DNA from: a bacterium (Candidatus Blackallbacteria) CG13_big_fil_rev_8_21_14_2_50_49_14
Lineage (GTDB): Bacteria; Cyanobacteriota; Sericytochromatia; UBA7694
Reading direction: 5' to 3'
DNA: 64,000 nucleotides
NCBI GenBank assembly: GCA_002783405.1
Contig: PFGG01000021.1
Span: 42,379 to 106,378, forward strand
Of the stretch, positions 18,452 to 27,258 are shown one piece after another. How positions within the stretch are numbered: the stretch's first letter is position 1; each line of letters opens with the position of its first letter. Position numbers and translations under genes: made by a program. The notes under the pieces are model-generated. The model made no database searches and was not told the DNA's origin. It saw only the letters and a list, made by a program, of their open reading frames with translations.

Positions 18452-20263
18452 ATGAATCCACAAATCAACGATGTCAATATTCAGATTGCCACCGTCAACG
18501 GAACAGGCAGTCAATCCGCCAATTTGATCCTGATGCGCTCGATTTTCAATATGGGAATTCCCGTCGCAGCCAAGAATCTTTTCCCTTCCAATATCGCTGG
18601 TTTGCCCACCTGGTACACGATCCGTGCCCACCACAAGGGCTATCAGGCCAGCAAACAAGACATTGACTTCATGGTGATCATGAATCCCGATACGGTTTAC
18701 AGCGATATCCGTGGCCTGCGCCCCGGTGCTGTACTGATTCACGATGTCGGCATGAAACTTGACCATGCCCTGCGTGAAGACCATATCAACTACGGTATTC
18801 CCTTCAATACCCTGGTGAACCAGGCCACTGACAATGTCAAGCTCAAGAAAAAAGTGATCAATATGATCTATGTGGGGGTTCTGGCCCATCTGCTCGACCT
18901 GGATCCTGCCGCCGTTGACAAAGCGGTGCGTAAACAGTTTGGCAAGAAAGAAAAAGTAGTTGAACTCAATGCCCGCGCAATTGAAGTCGGCCGTGCCTGG
19001 GCCGCTGAAAATCTTGAGAAAAAAGATCCCTTCAAGCTTGAGGCCATGGACGCCACTTCTGATAAGATTCTGATTGAAGGCAATACCGCTTCTGCCCTGG
19101 GTGCGCTGATGGGTGGCTGTACTTTTCTTTCTTGGTACCCGATTACTCCTTCCAGCAGTGTTTGCGAAACCCTGATCAGCTATTTTGAAAAATACCGCAA
19201 AGACCCCGCCACAGGCGCCAACCTCTTTGCCTCTGTGCAGGCAGAAGATGAAATTGCCGCGATTGGCATGATTCTCGGCGCTGGTTGGGCCGGTGCCCGT
19301 TCCATGACCGCCACATCAGGCCCTGGCATTTCGCTGATGTCTGAACTGGCGGGCTATGGCTACTATACTGAAATTCCCGCCGTGATCGTTGATGTTCAGC
19401 GCATGGGCCCCAGCACAGGCTTGCCCACCCGCACCTCTCAAGGCGATTTGCTCTCGACCTATTATCTCTCCCATGGCGATACCCAGCACCCGCTGCTTTT
19501 CCCCAGCTCGATGGAAGAGTGCTATGAAATGGGACAGCAGTCCTTTGACCTGGCTGAGCAACTGCAAACTCCGGTTTTTGTGATGAGTGAGCTGGATTTG
19601 GGCATGAATACCTGGATGAGCAAACCCTTCAACTATCCCACCCAACCCTATGCCCGTGGCAAGGTCTTGGATGCCGAAGCCCTGAGCAAGGTTGCAGATT
19701 TTGGCCGTTATGCCGATGTGGATGGCGATGGGGTTCCCTATCGTACTCTGCCCGGCACGCGCCATGAAAAAGCCCCTTATTTTACCCGCGGATCGGGCCA
19801 TGATGCCCAGGCCAGATACAGTGAAAAACCTGAAGACTGGCAAGCCGGTATGGAGCGCCTGCTGCGCAAGCTGGATACGGCACGTCAGTTGGTGCCTGCT
19901 CCCGTACTGAAATTGGCAGAGCAGCCTTCTGAAATGGGTTTGATCTACTACGGTTCTACCCGTTGGCCGCTGGAAGAAGCTCTGGATTTGCTCGCGGAAC
20001 AAGGCATCAAGCCTGATTGTCTGCGAATTCGCGCTTTGCCCGCCCAGGCTGAAGTGGAAGAGTTTATCGCCAAACACCCCCATACCTATGTGGTGGAACA
20101 GAACCGCGATGGCCAGATGGCCCGGATTCTGGGCGCGACTTTCCCGGCCTTGGCCGCCCGCCTGCGTTCGATTTTACACTTCGACGGCTCTTTCCTGGAT
20201 GCCCGTACGATTGTGTCTCAATTGCTGAAACTTGAAAAAGGAAGTGAACTGGCTCATGTCTGA
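18452..20263 (+). CDS. korA: 2-oxoacid:ferredoxin oxidoreductase, fused gamma-alpha subunit
   Basis: A 603-residue subunit that joins the gamma domain (about residues 1-190; GTGSQSANLILMRS and AGLPTWYTIRA) to the alpha pyrimidine-binding domain (from about 205; EGNTASALGALMGG, then WYPITPSSSVCETL). These two-subunit enzymes oxidise 2-oxoglutarate or another 2-oxoacid to the acyl-CoA with ferredoxin as acceptor. The SMTATSGPGISLM loop and the PTRTSQGDLL motif are typical. The ATG at 18452 follows CGGAG. The partner beta subunit overlaps the end by 8 bases. Confidence 0.92.
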   Translation: MNPQINDVNIQIATVNGTGSQSANLILMRSIFNMGIPVAAKNLFPSNIAGLPTWYTIRAHHKGYQASKQDIDFMVIMNPDTVYSDIRGLRPGAVLIHDVGMKLDHALREDHINYGIPFNTLVNQATDNVKLKKKVINMIYVGVLAHLLDLDPAAVDKAVRKQFGKKEKVVELNARAIEVGRAWAAENLEKKDPFKLEAMDATSDKILIEGNTASALGALMGGCTFLSWYPITPSSSVCETLISYFEKYRKDPATGANLFASVQAEDEIAAIGMILGAGWAGARSMTATSGPGISLMSELAGYGYYTEIPAVIVDVQRMGPSTGLPTRTSQGDLLSTYYLSHGDTQHPLLFPSSMEECYEMGQQSFDLAEQLQTPVFVMSELDLGMNTWMSKPFNYPTQPYARGKVLDAEALSKVADFGRYADVDGDGVPYRTLPGTRHEKAPYFTRGSGHDAQARYSEKPEDWQAGMERLLRKLDTARQLVPAPVLKLAEQPSEMGLIYYGSTRWPLEEALDLLAEQGIKPDCLRIRALPAQAEVEEFIAKHPHTYVVEQNRDGQMARILGATFPALAARLRSILHFDGSFLDARTIVSQLLKLEKGSELAHV

Positions 20264-21308
20264 AACAGTAACCCCCTCTAAACCCGCTCCCAAAACCAAT
20301 CGCATCGGCTTGACCCGCGATGATTATAAGGGCGGCCCCACGACTCTTTGTCCGGGTTGTGGTCACAATGCCATTTCCAACCATATTATCCAGGCCGCTT
20401 ATGAGGCCGGCGTAGATCCCTTTACCCTGGGTAAATTCAGTGGGATTGGCTGCTCCAGCAAAACCCCCGCTTATTTTATTTCCAAGGCCCATGCCTTTAA
20501 CTCAGCCCATGGCCGCATGCCGTCAATTGCCACCGGCGCGCTCTTGGCCAATCACAAGCTGGTCGGCCTGGCTGTCAGCGGAGATGGCGATACTGCGAGT
20601 ATCGGCATGGGGCAGTTTGCCCACTTGATCCGCCGCAACCTGGACATGGTGTATATCATTGAAAACAACGGCGTTTATGGTCTGACCAAAGGTCAGTTCT
20701 CTGCCACCGCTGATGAAGGCTCTGTGCTCAAAAAAGGCAGCGAAAATCCCTTTGAAGCGATTGACCTCTGTGGTCTGGCCGTGGAATTGGGCTGCGGCTT
20801 TGTTGCGCGTTCTTTCTCCGGCGATAAAAAGCAATTGGTGCCTTTGATTCAGGCCGCTTTCTCACACAAGGGAACCGCTGTGATTGACGTGATCAGCCCC
20901 TGTGTGACCTTCAATGACCATGAAGGTTCTACCCGCAGCTATGACTACGTCAAAGACCACGACAAACCTTTGCAGGAAATCGACTTTATTCCCTATTATG
21001 AAGAGATTCAGGTCGATTATGAAGCGGGCAATGTGATTGATGTCAAACTGCACGATGGTTCACATCTGGCCCTGAAAAAGCTCGATCGCGATTATGATCC
21101 CACCAGCAAGCTGGAAGCCCTGCGTCTGGTGCATGAATCCCGCGAAGACAAGCATCTGCTGACAGGCTTGATTTATCACAATCCGAACAAGCCCTCCTTT
21201 GAGCAGTTACTGAATCTGCCCGAAACCCCAATCTGGAGTTTGGGCGAAAGCGAACTGCGTCTGAGCGAAGAGCAGTTCAATGGCATTATGCAGAGCATGA
21301 TGGGCTAA
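20256..21308 (+). CDS. korB: 2-oxoacid:ferredoxin oxidoreductase, beta subunit
   Basis: A 350-residue thiamine-diphosphate subunit. CPGCGHNAISNHI near residue 38, FSGIGCSSKTPAYF near 65 (the spaced cysteines that hold the [4Fe-4S] cluster in KorB) and the ThDP motif GDGDTASIGMGQ ... IENNGVYGLTKGQ near 105-145 are all present. IDVISPCVTFNDHEGS supports 2-oxoglutarate-type enzymes. It is read from an ATG 8 bases inside korA, so the two subunits are coupled. There is no dedicated ferredoxin gene nearby. Confidence 0.93.
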   Translation: MSETVTPSKPAPKTNRIGLTRDDYKGGPTTLCPGCGHNAISNHIIQAAYEAGVDPFTLGKFSGIGCSSKTPAYFISKAHAFNSAHGRMPSIATGALLANHKLVGLAVSGDGDTASIGMGQFAHLIRRNLDMVYIIENNGVYGLTKGQFSATADEGSVLKKGSENPFEAIDLCGLAVELGCGFVARSFSGDKKQLVPLIQAAFSHKGTAVIDVISPCVTFNDHEGSTRSYDYVKDHDKPLQEIDFIPYYEEIQVDYEAGNVIDVKLHDGSHLALKKLDRDYDPTSKLEALRLVHESREDKHLLTGLIYHNPNKPSFEQLLNLPETPIWSLGESELRLSEEQFNGIMQSMMG

Positions 21309-21390
21309 GTTTCAGCCTTTGCTGATAGCCCCAAGCCTTGGAAATTCTTCTCAGTGGAAGTTTTTTCAGGGCTTTGTTTTTTGAATTGAC

Positions 21391-21933
21391 TTATTTTTTT
21401 TGACTGGCGTAGATAGCGATCCCTGCACCAATAGCAGCCCCAACACCGATGGCTGTAGCTGAAACGGCTGGGTATCCGAAAAATAGGGTAGAAGGCAATC
21501 CTGCCCAGGTGCTTTTGGCCGCAATCAGGGTACTGGCTGCAGAGGTCAGAATGCCAGCGGTTCCTCCACCAATCAAAGCCCCTCCCACTGTGTTTTTGAT
21601 GGGTTTCAGATCTTCATGTTTTGTTTCTGCTTTAATCAGTCCGACACCAGCGCCAATGGCTGCCCCCAGTGCAAAACCTGCAGGGCTGGCTTCGATGGCT
21701 GGTCGCAGTTCTGCAGATGCTACAGCCTGCGCAAAGGTAGAGGCCATGCCACCGATCAACAGGCCATTGCCTGTTTTTGAAGTAAGATCTAGAATTTCAA
21801 GCTTATCTTCACGCGTTAAGCCTGTTTGGGGTGAGTCAGGATTTTTTTCTGTGGTTTTGGCGGGTGGTGTTTGTATGAGAGTGGCTTGTCTGTTTGTAAA
21901 CACTTGAGGTTGAGTGGCTTGGATGCTGCTCAT
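21391..21933 (-). CDS. Glycine-zipper hydrophobic protein
   Basis: A 180-residue protein with no known domain. The N-terminal 45 residues are polar and proline/threonine-rich. The rest has repeated small-residue runs (GFALGAAIGAGVGLI, GGALIGGGTAGILT, AIGVGAAIGAGIAIYA) that form glycine zippers and could insert in membranes. It ends YASQKK. Two other genes in the window (41364-41960 and 63335-63799) share this plan. It stands alone between korB (convergent) and the two-component operon (divergent). Function unknown. Confidence 0.7.
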   Translation of the reverse strand: MSSIQATQPQVFTNRQATLIQTPPAKTTEKNPDSPQTGLTREDKLEILDLTSKTGNGLLIGGMASTFAQAVASAELRPAIEASPAGFALGAAIGAGVGLIKAETKHEDLKPIKNTVGGALIGGGTAGILTSAASTLIAAKSTWAGLPSTLFFGYPAVSATAIGVGAAIGAGIAIYASQKK

Positions 21934-22095
21934 AAAAAAGTTCTCTCTTTATCTCGCTTTTGATACTGTTATTATGCGTGATTTGCTTCTGTTTTTGAAT
22001 TAAGACTAGATAAGAATGAATTAATCATGAGTTAATTTTTGGTAATTTCAATGTTTTTGTAAAAACTATGGTCAATGTTTTCTGTTCAGGTTCAG

Positions 22096-22119
22096 TTCAG
22101 CTTGGTTCGCTAAGCTGAA
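22096..22119. promoter_or_regulatory. Inverted repeat upstream of the PepSY/two-component operon
   Basis: TTCAGCTT and its exact complement are separated by 8 bases, directly preceded by GTTCAG direct repeats (22084-22095). It lies 30 bases before the first ATG of the operon. The position and symmetry suggest an operator, possibly for the OmpR-type regulator encoded downstream, which would make the operon autoregulated. Not tested. Confidence 0.35.
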
Positions 22120-22148
22120 AATACACAATCTGAAAGGAAGATTATTTT

Positions 22149-22670
22149 ATGAGTGAAGCACAAATTCATCTGCTTTTGAACCACGTCCCGATTATGGGCA
22201 GCCTGATTGCCACGGCCATTCTGGCCTGGGGCATGATCCGCAAAAATGAAGAAATTATCCGTGTCAGTCTTTATCTTTTGATCGGCAGCGCCCTGGCGGC
22301 TTTGCCCGTTTATTTTTCTGGCGAAGGCGCAGAAGAAGCGGTTGAGCATTTGCCGGGTGTGGTAGAAAGCCTGATCGAAGATCACGAACACCTTGCCAAG
22401 GTTGCCATTTTTCTGATGGAAGGCTTGGGGTTGGGCGCAGCCGTTGCCCTGTATTTCTCGTTTCGCAAACAGGTTTTGCCCCTTGCAATTGCGGCCGGAC
22501 TCCTGGTTGTGGGGCTGGTCAATGCCGGTGTTTTGGCCCAAACTGCCCATTTGGGGGGTATGATCCGTCACACTGAAATTCGTCAGGCAACCGGGCATAA
22601 TACAGGTACTGTACAAACGGGCGGTGCTGAAACCCAAAAAGGAAACAAAGACAATGGCAGCGATGATTAA
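22149..22670 (+). CDS. Four-helix membrane protein (DUF2231-like)
   Basis: A 173-residue membrane protein with four predicted helices (about 13-27, 38-57, 90-105, 112-130). HLLLNHVPIMG near the start, SGEGAEEAVEHLPGV near 58 and EDHEHLAK near 80 are the pattern of DUF2231-like proteins, whose histidines may bind a metal or haem. The C-terminal tail is polar. AAGGAAG precedes the ATG. It heads an operon with a PepSY-like protein, a response regulator and a histidine kinase. Confidence 0.7.
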   Translation: MSEAQIHLLLNHVPIMGSLIATAILAWGMIRKNEEIIRVSLYLLIGSALAALPVYFSGEGAEEAVEHLPGVVESLIEDHEHLAKVAIFLMEGLGLGAAVALYFSFRKQVLPLAIAAGLLVVGLVNAGVLAQTAHLGGMIRHTEIRQATGHNTGTVQTGGAETQKGNKDNGSDD

Positions 22671-23169
22671 TTCTTCCCCCATCAAGCGACTGGCCTTAAG
22701 CCTTGTGATCACCTTGCCGTTGCTACTGTTCGCTGGCGTCAGTGAAGCCAAAAAATCGCACAGTCCACCTTCTGTGAGCCTGCAAACCGCGCTTCAGAAA
22801 TTTTTACAGGCGCACAAGGGCCGTTTGCTCAAGCTGGAGTATGAATCTGAAAACCAGGTGCCCTATTACCGGATTGAATTTCTCGATGGGCAGGGAGTGG
22901 TTCAACATGTTCGGGTTTGGGAAAAAGGCCAGCAGAATTTGACCCAGCCTGTCAAAGGGTTGCCCTCCCCTCCCGCCAATCTGCTCAGTTTGCCTCAGCT
23001 TTTGAACCGCACCTTTGGCAAGCAACCGGTTCGCCTGCTTGAAGCCAGCCTCAAGCCCCACAAAGCGGGTTTTCAATACAAGCTGGAATGGATCGACGCC
23101 CGTGGGATAGTCTGGGAAGGGCGTTTCGATGCCCGTACAGGCCGCCAGATTTCACGTAAACGGGATTGA
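22654..23169 (+). CDS. Exported PepSY-like protein
   Basis: A 171-residue protein with a signal peptide (LALSLVITLPLLLFAGVSEA) and two repeats of the PepSY pattern: LLKLEYESENQVPYYRIEFLDGQG and FQYKLEWIDARGIVWEGRFDARTG. PepSY domains act as inhibitors or sensors outside the cytoplasmic membrane. The chosen ATG at 22654 follows AAAAAGGAAAC and overlaps the previous gene by 17 bases. The stop is one base before the response regulator ATG. Likely the periplasmic input of the neighbouring two-component system. Confidence 0.75.
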   Translation: MAAMINSSPIKRLALSLVITLPLLLFAGVSEAKKSHSPPSVSLQTALQKFLQAHKGRLLKLEYESENQVPYYRIEFLDGQGVVQHVRVWEKGQQNLTQPVKGLPSPPANLLSLPQLLNRTFGKQPVRLLEASLKPHKAGFQYKLEWIDARGIVWEGRFDARTGRQISRKRD

Positions 23170-23170
23170 G

Positions 23171-23824
23171 ATGCGCCTGCTTTTGGTAGAGGACGACGCA
23201 GCGCTGGCCGAGGCGCTGCGTTCGGGCCTGGAACAGGCAGGCTATGCAGTGGATTGGTCAGAGCAAGCCCAGGATGCCGATTGGCTGGTGCGCCAGAATC
23301 TTTACGAGGCCGTGATTCTCGATTTGGGCTTGCCCGATCGCCCAGGCTTGGAGCTGCTCAAAGACTGGCGTCAGCGCAAACTGGATCTGCCTGTTTTGAT
23401 CCTGACTGCGCGGGGGGCTTGGTTTGAAAAGGTTGAAGGCTTCAAAGCCGGGGCCGATGATTATCTTGCCAAACCCTTTCACAGTGAAGAACTTCTGGTC
23501 AGGCTTCAGGCTTTGATCCGGCGACATCACCGCCTGCCGCAGGGGCAGTTGCAGGTGGGCGATCTGGTTTTGGATGAGAACCGCCAGGAGGTCTGGCAGG
23601 CGGGTTCCCCGGTGGTTCTGACAGGACAGGAGTTTCGCCTGTTGCGGGTCTTGATGCTGCATCCGGGGCAAGTTCTCTCCAAACAGCAATTGGGAGAGCA
23701 GCTCTACGACTTTGATCAGGAAGTCGACAGCAATACCCTTGAGGTTTTTATTGCCCGTCTGCGTCAGAAAATTGGCCGTGAGCGGATTCAAACCCGTCGC
23801 GGACAGGGCTATCGCTTTGACTGA
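23171..23824 (+). CDS. OmpR-family response regulator
   Basis: A 217-residue regulator. Receiver: acidic pair in LLVEDDA, phosphoacceptor Asp51 in AVILDLGLPD, switch Thr/Lys in LILTARGA and YLAKPF. The C-terminal winged helix has LTGQEFRLLRVLMLHPGQVLSKQQL and NTLEVFIARLRQKIG, closing with TRRGQGYRFD. Closest in wording to PmrA/QseB-type regulators. The ATG at 23171 is set by homology and by its position one base after the previous stop. It is paired with the kinase that follows. Confidence 0.94.
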   Translation: MRLLLVEDDAALAEALRSGLEQAGYAVDWSEQAQDADWLVRQNLYEAVILDLGLPDRPGLELLKDWRQRKLDLPVLILTARGAWFEKVEGFKAGADDYLAKPFHSEELLVRLQALIRRHHRLPQGQLQVGDLVLDENRQEVWQAGSPVVLTGQEFRLLRVLMLHPGQVLSKQQLGEQLYDFDQEVDSNTLEVFIARLRQKIGRERIQTRRGQGYRFD

Positions 23825-25133
23825 AACACGCGCTCCTCTCTCTCTGCACCAGCGTTTGGGACGGGGCTTTGCCCTGGCCTTGCTTTTGCTTTTGGGCTTG
23901 CAGTATTTGAGCGTGGAATGGGCCATGCGGCATTTAACCCAAAACTATTTGGTTTCGCGTTTGGAACACGATCAGGAAACGCTGCTGCTGGCCCTCGATT
24001 TTCAAGTGGGGGGTATTCTCCTATTGGATTCCAGTCGCGTCAGCCCGACCTTTCAACGCCCCTATTCGGGCCATTATTATCTGATTCAGTCACTCAGCTT
24101 GAGCCTGGCCTCACGTTCGTTTTGGAACCATCCGATCGAGCCGACCTGGCTGGAGGCCGGTGAAAGCCGCGTTTCCCGTTGGGCCGATGGGCCAGCGGGT
24201 CAACCGCTGTTGCTCTTGAGCCGGGGCTTTGAAAAACAGGGGCAACCTTTTACCCTGACGGTGGCTGAAGATCTCAGTCCCCTGGAGCGTCAACTTGCCC
24301 GTTTTCGTTGGCTCTACGCCAGTGTCTCTTTGGGCATGCTCTTGCTTTTATTGGCCCTGCAGCGCCTGCTGCTGCGCTTGGGTCTGCGCCCTTTGTCCCA
24401 ATTGGAGCATGAAATTCAGGCGCTTGAAAAAGGCCAGGTTCAGCACCTGAGCGTGGGGGTGCCACGCGAACTCAGTTCCCTGGTGCTGGCTTTCAATCGC
24501 CTTTTGAAACAGATGCAGGCCCGTTTACAGCGTTCGCGTGAATCGCTGGGGGATCTTTCCCACGCCCTGAAACGCCCCCTGACTCGGATTTACCAATTGC
24601 TTGAAACCCGCCCCTGGCCTGAACTCGAACATGAAGCCCAGACGCTCCATCACCTGATTGAGCAGGAACTGCAACGGGCCCGTATGGCGGGGGCCAGTCC
24701 ACCCGGACAGTCCCAGTCTCTGGCCGAGATCTTGGACGAGCTTCTGCCGGTTTTGAAAGCTCTCTATGCCGAACGAGAGCTGAGTTTTGTTGTCGATGTT
24801 CCAAGGGAGCTGCGGATAGGCATGGATCGCGAAGACCTGCTCGAATGTCTCGGAAACTTACTCGACAATGCCTGCAAATGGGCCCGCTCCCAGATCCAGG
24901 TGCTGGGGCAGATCCAGGCTGAAGGCTGGGTTTTGGAAATTTGCGATGATGGGCCCGGTTGCCCTTCCGAACAGTTGATGCAACTGACCCAGCGGGGGGT
25001 GCGGGCTGATGAGCAGACCCCTGGACATGGCCTGGGGCTGGCGATTGCACGTCGGATTGTCGAAAGTTACGGCGGGAAGCTGATGCTTGAAAATACGGCT
25101 CCCGGTTTTTGTGTGCGGATTGCCTGGGTTTAA
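23817..25133 (+). CDS. Sensor histidine kinase
   Basis: A 438-residue membrane kinase with TM1 at about residues 18-36, a periplasmic loop to about 160, TM2 near 165-185 and a HAMP-like linker (LRPLSQLEHEIQALEKG). Phosphorylated His in GDLSHALKRPLTR, N box ECLGNLLDNACKWA, G1 DDGPGCPS, G2 GHGLGLAIARRIVE. No ATG fits: a TTG at 23817, overlapping the regulator stop, is the most natural start. The short periplasmic domain is the expected place for contact with the PepSY protein. QseC/PhoQ-like arrangement. Confidence 0.9.
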   Translation: MTETRAPLSLHQRLGRGFALALLLLLGLQYLSVEWAMRHLTQNYLVSRLEHDQETLLLALDFQVGGILLLDSSRVSPTFQRPYSGHYYLIQSLSLSLASRSFWNHPIEPTWLEAGESRVSRWADGPAGQPLLLLSRGFEKQGQPFTLTVAEDLSPLERQLARFRWLYASVSLGMLLLLLALQRLLLRLGLRPLSQLEHEIQALEKGQVQHLSVGVPRELSSLVLAFNRLLKQMQARLQRSRESLGDLSHALKRPLTRIYQLLETRPWPELEHEAQTLHHLIEQELQRARMAGASPPGQSQSLAEILDELLPVLKALYAERELSFVVDVPRELRIGMDREDLLECLGNLLDNACKWARSQIQVLGQIQAEGWVLEICDDGPGCPSEQLMQLTQRGVRADEQTPGHGLGLAIARRIVESYGGKLMLENTAPGFCVRIAWV

Positions 25134-25221
25134 CTGCCCAGATGTGCCCTGCTCACCTCCAGGTCTGAAGCTCTGGGAGTACAATGATACAGACCTCAGC
25201 ACCCAGAAAAGGATTCGTTTC

Positions 25222-26331
25222 ATGACCCGCAAGATTCAGCTTGGTATTCTCTTTGGTGGCCGTTCGGCCGAACATGAAGTTTCACTTCAATCTGCCCGCA
25301 ATATTATTGAGGCCCTCGACAAGGACAAATACGATCTCACTTTGATCGGCATTGACAAGCAGGGGGGCTGGTATCTGAATGAAACCTCCCGTTTCCTGCT
25401 TGAAGCCCAGCAGCCCGCGCTTTTGAAATTGAATGAAGCGGGGCCTGCCCTGGCGTTGGTTCCGGGGGCTGAAGGCCATCAATTGGTGCGCACGGGGGAT
25501 ATGAGCAGTTTACCCGCCCTGGATGTGGCTTTTCCTGTGCTGCATGGCACCTACGGTGAAGATGGTGCCGTTCAGGGTTTGCTGAAAATGGCAGGCATTC
25601 CCTGTGTGGGCAGCGGCATTCTGGGCTCTGCTGTGGGCATGGACAAAGATGTCATGAAACGCTTGCTGCGCGAAGCCGGTATTCCCACACCGCGTTTTTG
25701 TGTTTTACATGCTGCGCAGCGTGAACAGATTCAGCTGGAAGCCGTGCTGGAGGCTTTGGGTGGGTTCCCGCTCTTTGTCAAACCTGCCAATCTGGGCTCG
25801 TCGGTGGGCATTCACAAGGTGAAGTCAGCCGCTGACTGGGAGCCTGCCTTGGCAGATGCCTTCAGTTTCGATACCAAATTGGTGATTGAAGAGGGCTTAA
25901 TCTGCCGTGAAATCGAATGCTCTGTTTTGGGCAATCAGCAGCCACGGGCTTCCTTGCCCGGAGAAGTGATTGTGCAAGCTGAATTTTACAGCTATGAAGC
26001 CAAATATATTTCTGAAGACGCCGCCCGGCTTGAAATTCCAGCCCGTTTGCCTGAAGCGCAGATTGCCGAAATTCAGGCCCTGGCGGTGCAAACTTTTCGG
26101 GTTCTGAACTGCGAAGGCCTGGCCCGTGTGGATTTTTTCCTGACCCCTGAAGGACAGGTCTATGTCAATGAAGTCAATACCCTGCCTGGTTTTACGCGAA
26201 TCAGCATGTATCCCAAGCTTTGGGAAGCCAGTGGTCTCTCCTACCGCGAACTGCTGGATCAGCTGATTGCCCTGGCGCTGGAACGTGCGGCCCAGGAACG
26301 CAAACTGCGCACCAGCTATCTGGATTCATGA
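25222..26331 (+). CDS. ddl: D-alanine--D-alanine ligase
   Basis: A 369-residue ATP-grasp enzyme that joins two D-alanines for peptidoglycan. GILFGGRSAEHEVSLQSA at the start, PVLHGTYGEDGAVQGLL near 105, PLFVKPANLGSSVGI near 195, RVDFFLTPEGQVYVNEVNTLPGF near 310 (metal-binding Glu and Asn) are all intact. The VNEVNTLPGFTRISMYPKLW wording and length fit the DdlA-type. The start at 25222 follows AAAGGA; the longer frame overlaps the kinase and is rejected. Confidence 0.95.
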   Translation: MTRKIQLGILFGGRSAEHEVSLQSARNIIEALDKDKYDLTLIGIDKQGGWYLNETSRFLLEAQQPALLKLNEAGPALALVPGAEGHQLVRTGDMSSLPALDVAFPVLHGTYGEDGAVQGLLKMAGIPCVGSGILGSAVGMDKDVMKRLLREAGIPTPRFCVLHAAQREQIQLEAVLEALGGFPLFVKPANLGSSVGIHKVKSAADWEPALADAFSFDTKLVIEEGLICREIECSVLGNQQPRASLPGEVIVQAEFYSYEAKYISEDAARLEIPARLPEAQIAEIQALAVQTFRVLNCEGLARVDFFLTPEGQVYVNEVNTLPGFTRISMYPKLWEASGLSYRELLDQLIALALERAAQERKLRTSYLDS

Positions 26332-26343
26332 GGTTTTCGGTTG

Positions 26344-27258
26344 ATGGGTGATTTTTACGCGCATTTATCGCAGGCTTTTGCCCTGCGGGGTGGGGAATTG
26401 CCCCCTCCCCCCCCGCCCGAGGAAACCGAAGCACCAGCGCAGAAATCCTCGCTGGAAAAAGAAGCCTTGGCCCGAGCTTTGTTTACAGGCTTTGAACTGC
26501 CGGCTTTTGCGCAGCAGTTAAGCCGCCTGCACGATGGCCTGCCCCTGCCCTCGATTTTTGCCTGGGATTTGCTTGCCGATGAAGAGATTCATCTTCAGGA
26601 ACTAAACGCTCAGGAATTGCGCACCTACCGTGCCTTTCGACAGATCCTGGACAAAGGGCGGAAATCGGGGAAGTATTTGCAGGCCATGCGTGAGCTTTTG
26701 GTGACTTACCCCGATAAGCAGGAATTGGGCCTGCTGATTTCGCAATATCTGCGGGTTTGGCACCCTGACGAGCACAGTGCCTTTGTCGAAAGCCAATTGC
26801 AGCAAAACCCGCATTGGCGGATTTTAAAATACCTTTACGCGGGTTACCTCTTGTTGGAAATTTCGCAACCCGAAATCGACCCCGCAGCGCTCAAACAGCA
26901 ATTTCTGAGCTTGATGGAAAATAAACTGGAATTGCATCAGCACCTGCCCTCGGATACCCTGCCCCTGGCCTGGGAAGTACTCGCTTTTTACCAGACCCAA
27001 GCGGCCTGGTATCTCTTGGGTGATTTTCAGTTGGAACGTGCGCTTTACGCCGTCAATGTCTGTTTTCAGGTCTCTCAGGAACTCTATCCAGAGGATCAGG
27101 AACAGGCCAATGAGGCCGAGGGGCTTTTACAGGCCTGGTTCACCCGCATGAATGAAACCCCCGATGCCACGGCGCGGGTGCGTGTTTTCTTGCGTCCCTT
27201 GATTCAGGCCCGCCTTGAACAGATTCGGGCCCGGCAGACTTCAGAAACTTCAGATTAA
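26344..27258 (+). CDS. Helical protein of unknown function
   Basis: A 304-residue protein. The N-terminus has a proline run (ELPPPPPPEE) followed by an alpha-helical body with patterns such as KYLYAGYLLLEIS and AWYLLGDFQLERALYAVNVCFQVSQELYPED, which suggest TPR-like or other helical hairpins. There is no signal peptide or membrane helix. It starts 12 bases after ddl and overlaps the exonuclease gene by 4 bases on the other strand. I do not recognise a family. Confidence 0.6.
   Translation: MGDFYAHLSQAFALRGGELPPPPPPEETEAPAQKSSLEKEALARALFTGFELPAFAQQLSRLHDGLPLPSIFAWDLLADEEIHLQELNAQELRTYRAFRQILDKGRKSGKYLQAMRELLVTYPDKQELGLLISQYLRVWHPDEHSAFVESQLQQNPHWRILKYLYAGYLLLEISQPEIDPAALKQQFLSLMENKLELHQHLPSDTLPLAWEVLAFYQTQAAWYLLGDFQLERALYAVNVCFQVSQELYPEDQEQANEAEGLLQAWFTRMNETPDATARVRVFLRPLIQARLEQIRARQTSETSD

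Noticed and set aside
19316..20083. A 255-codon reverse frame over korA
   Set aside because: Antiparallel to an intact enzyme gene and without family motifs.
21309..21390. Terminator between korB and the 21391 gene
   Set aside because: GGGCTTTGTTTTTT looks like a terminator end, but the matching arm is 40 bases away with poor inner pairing.
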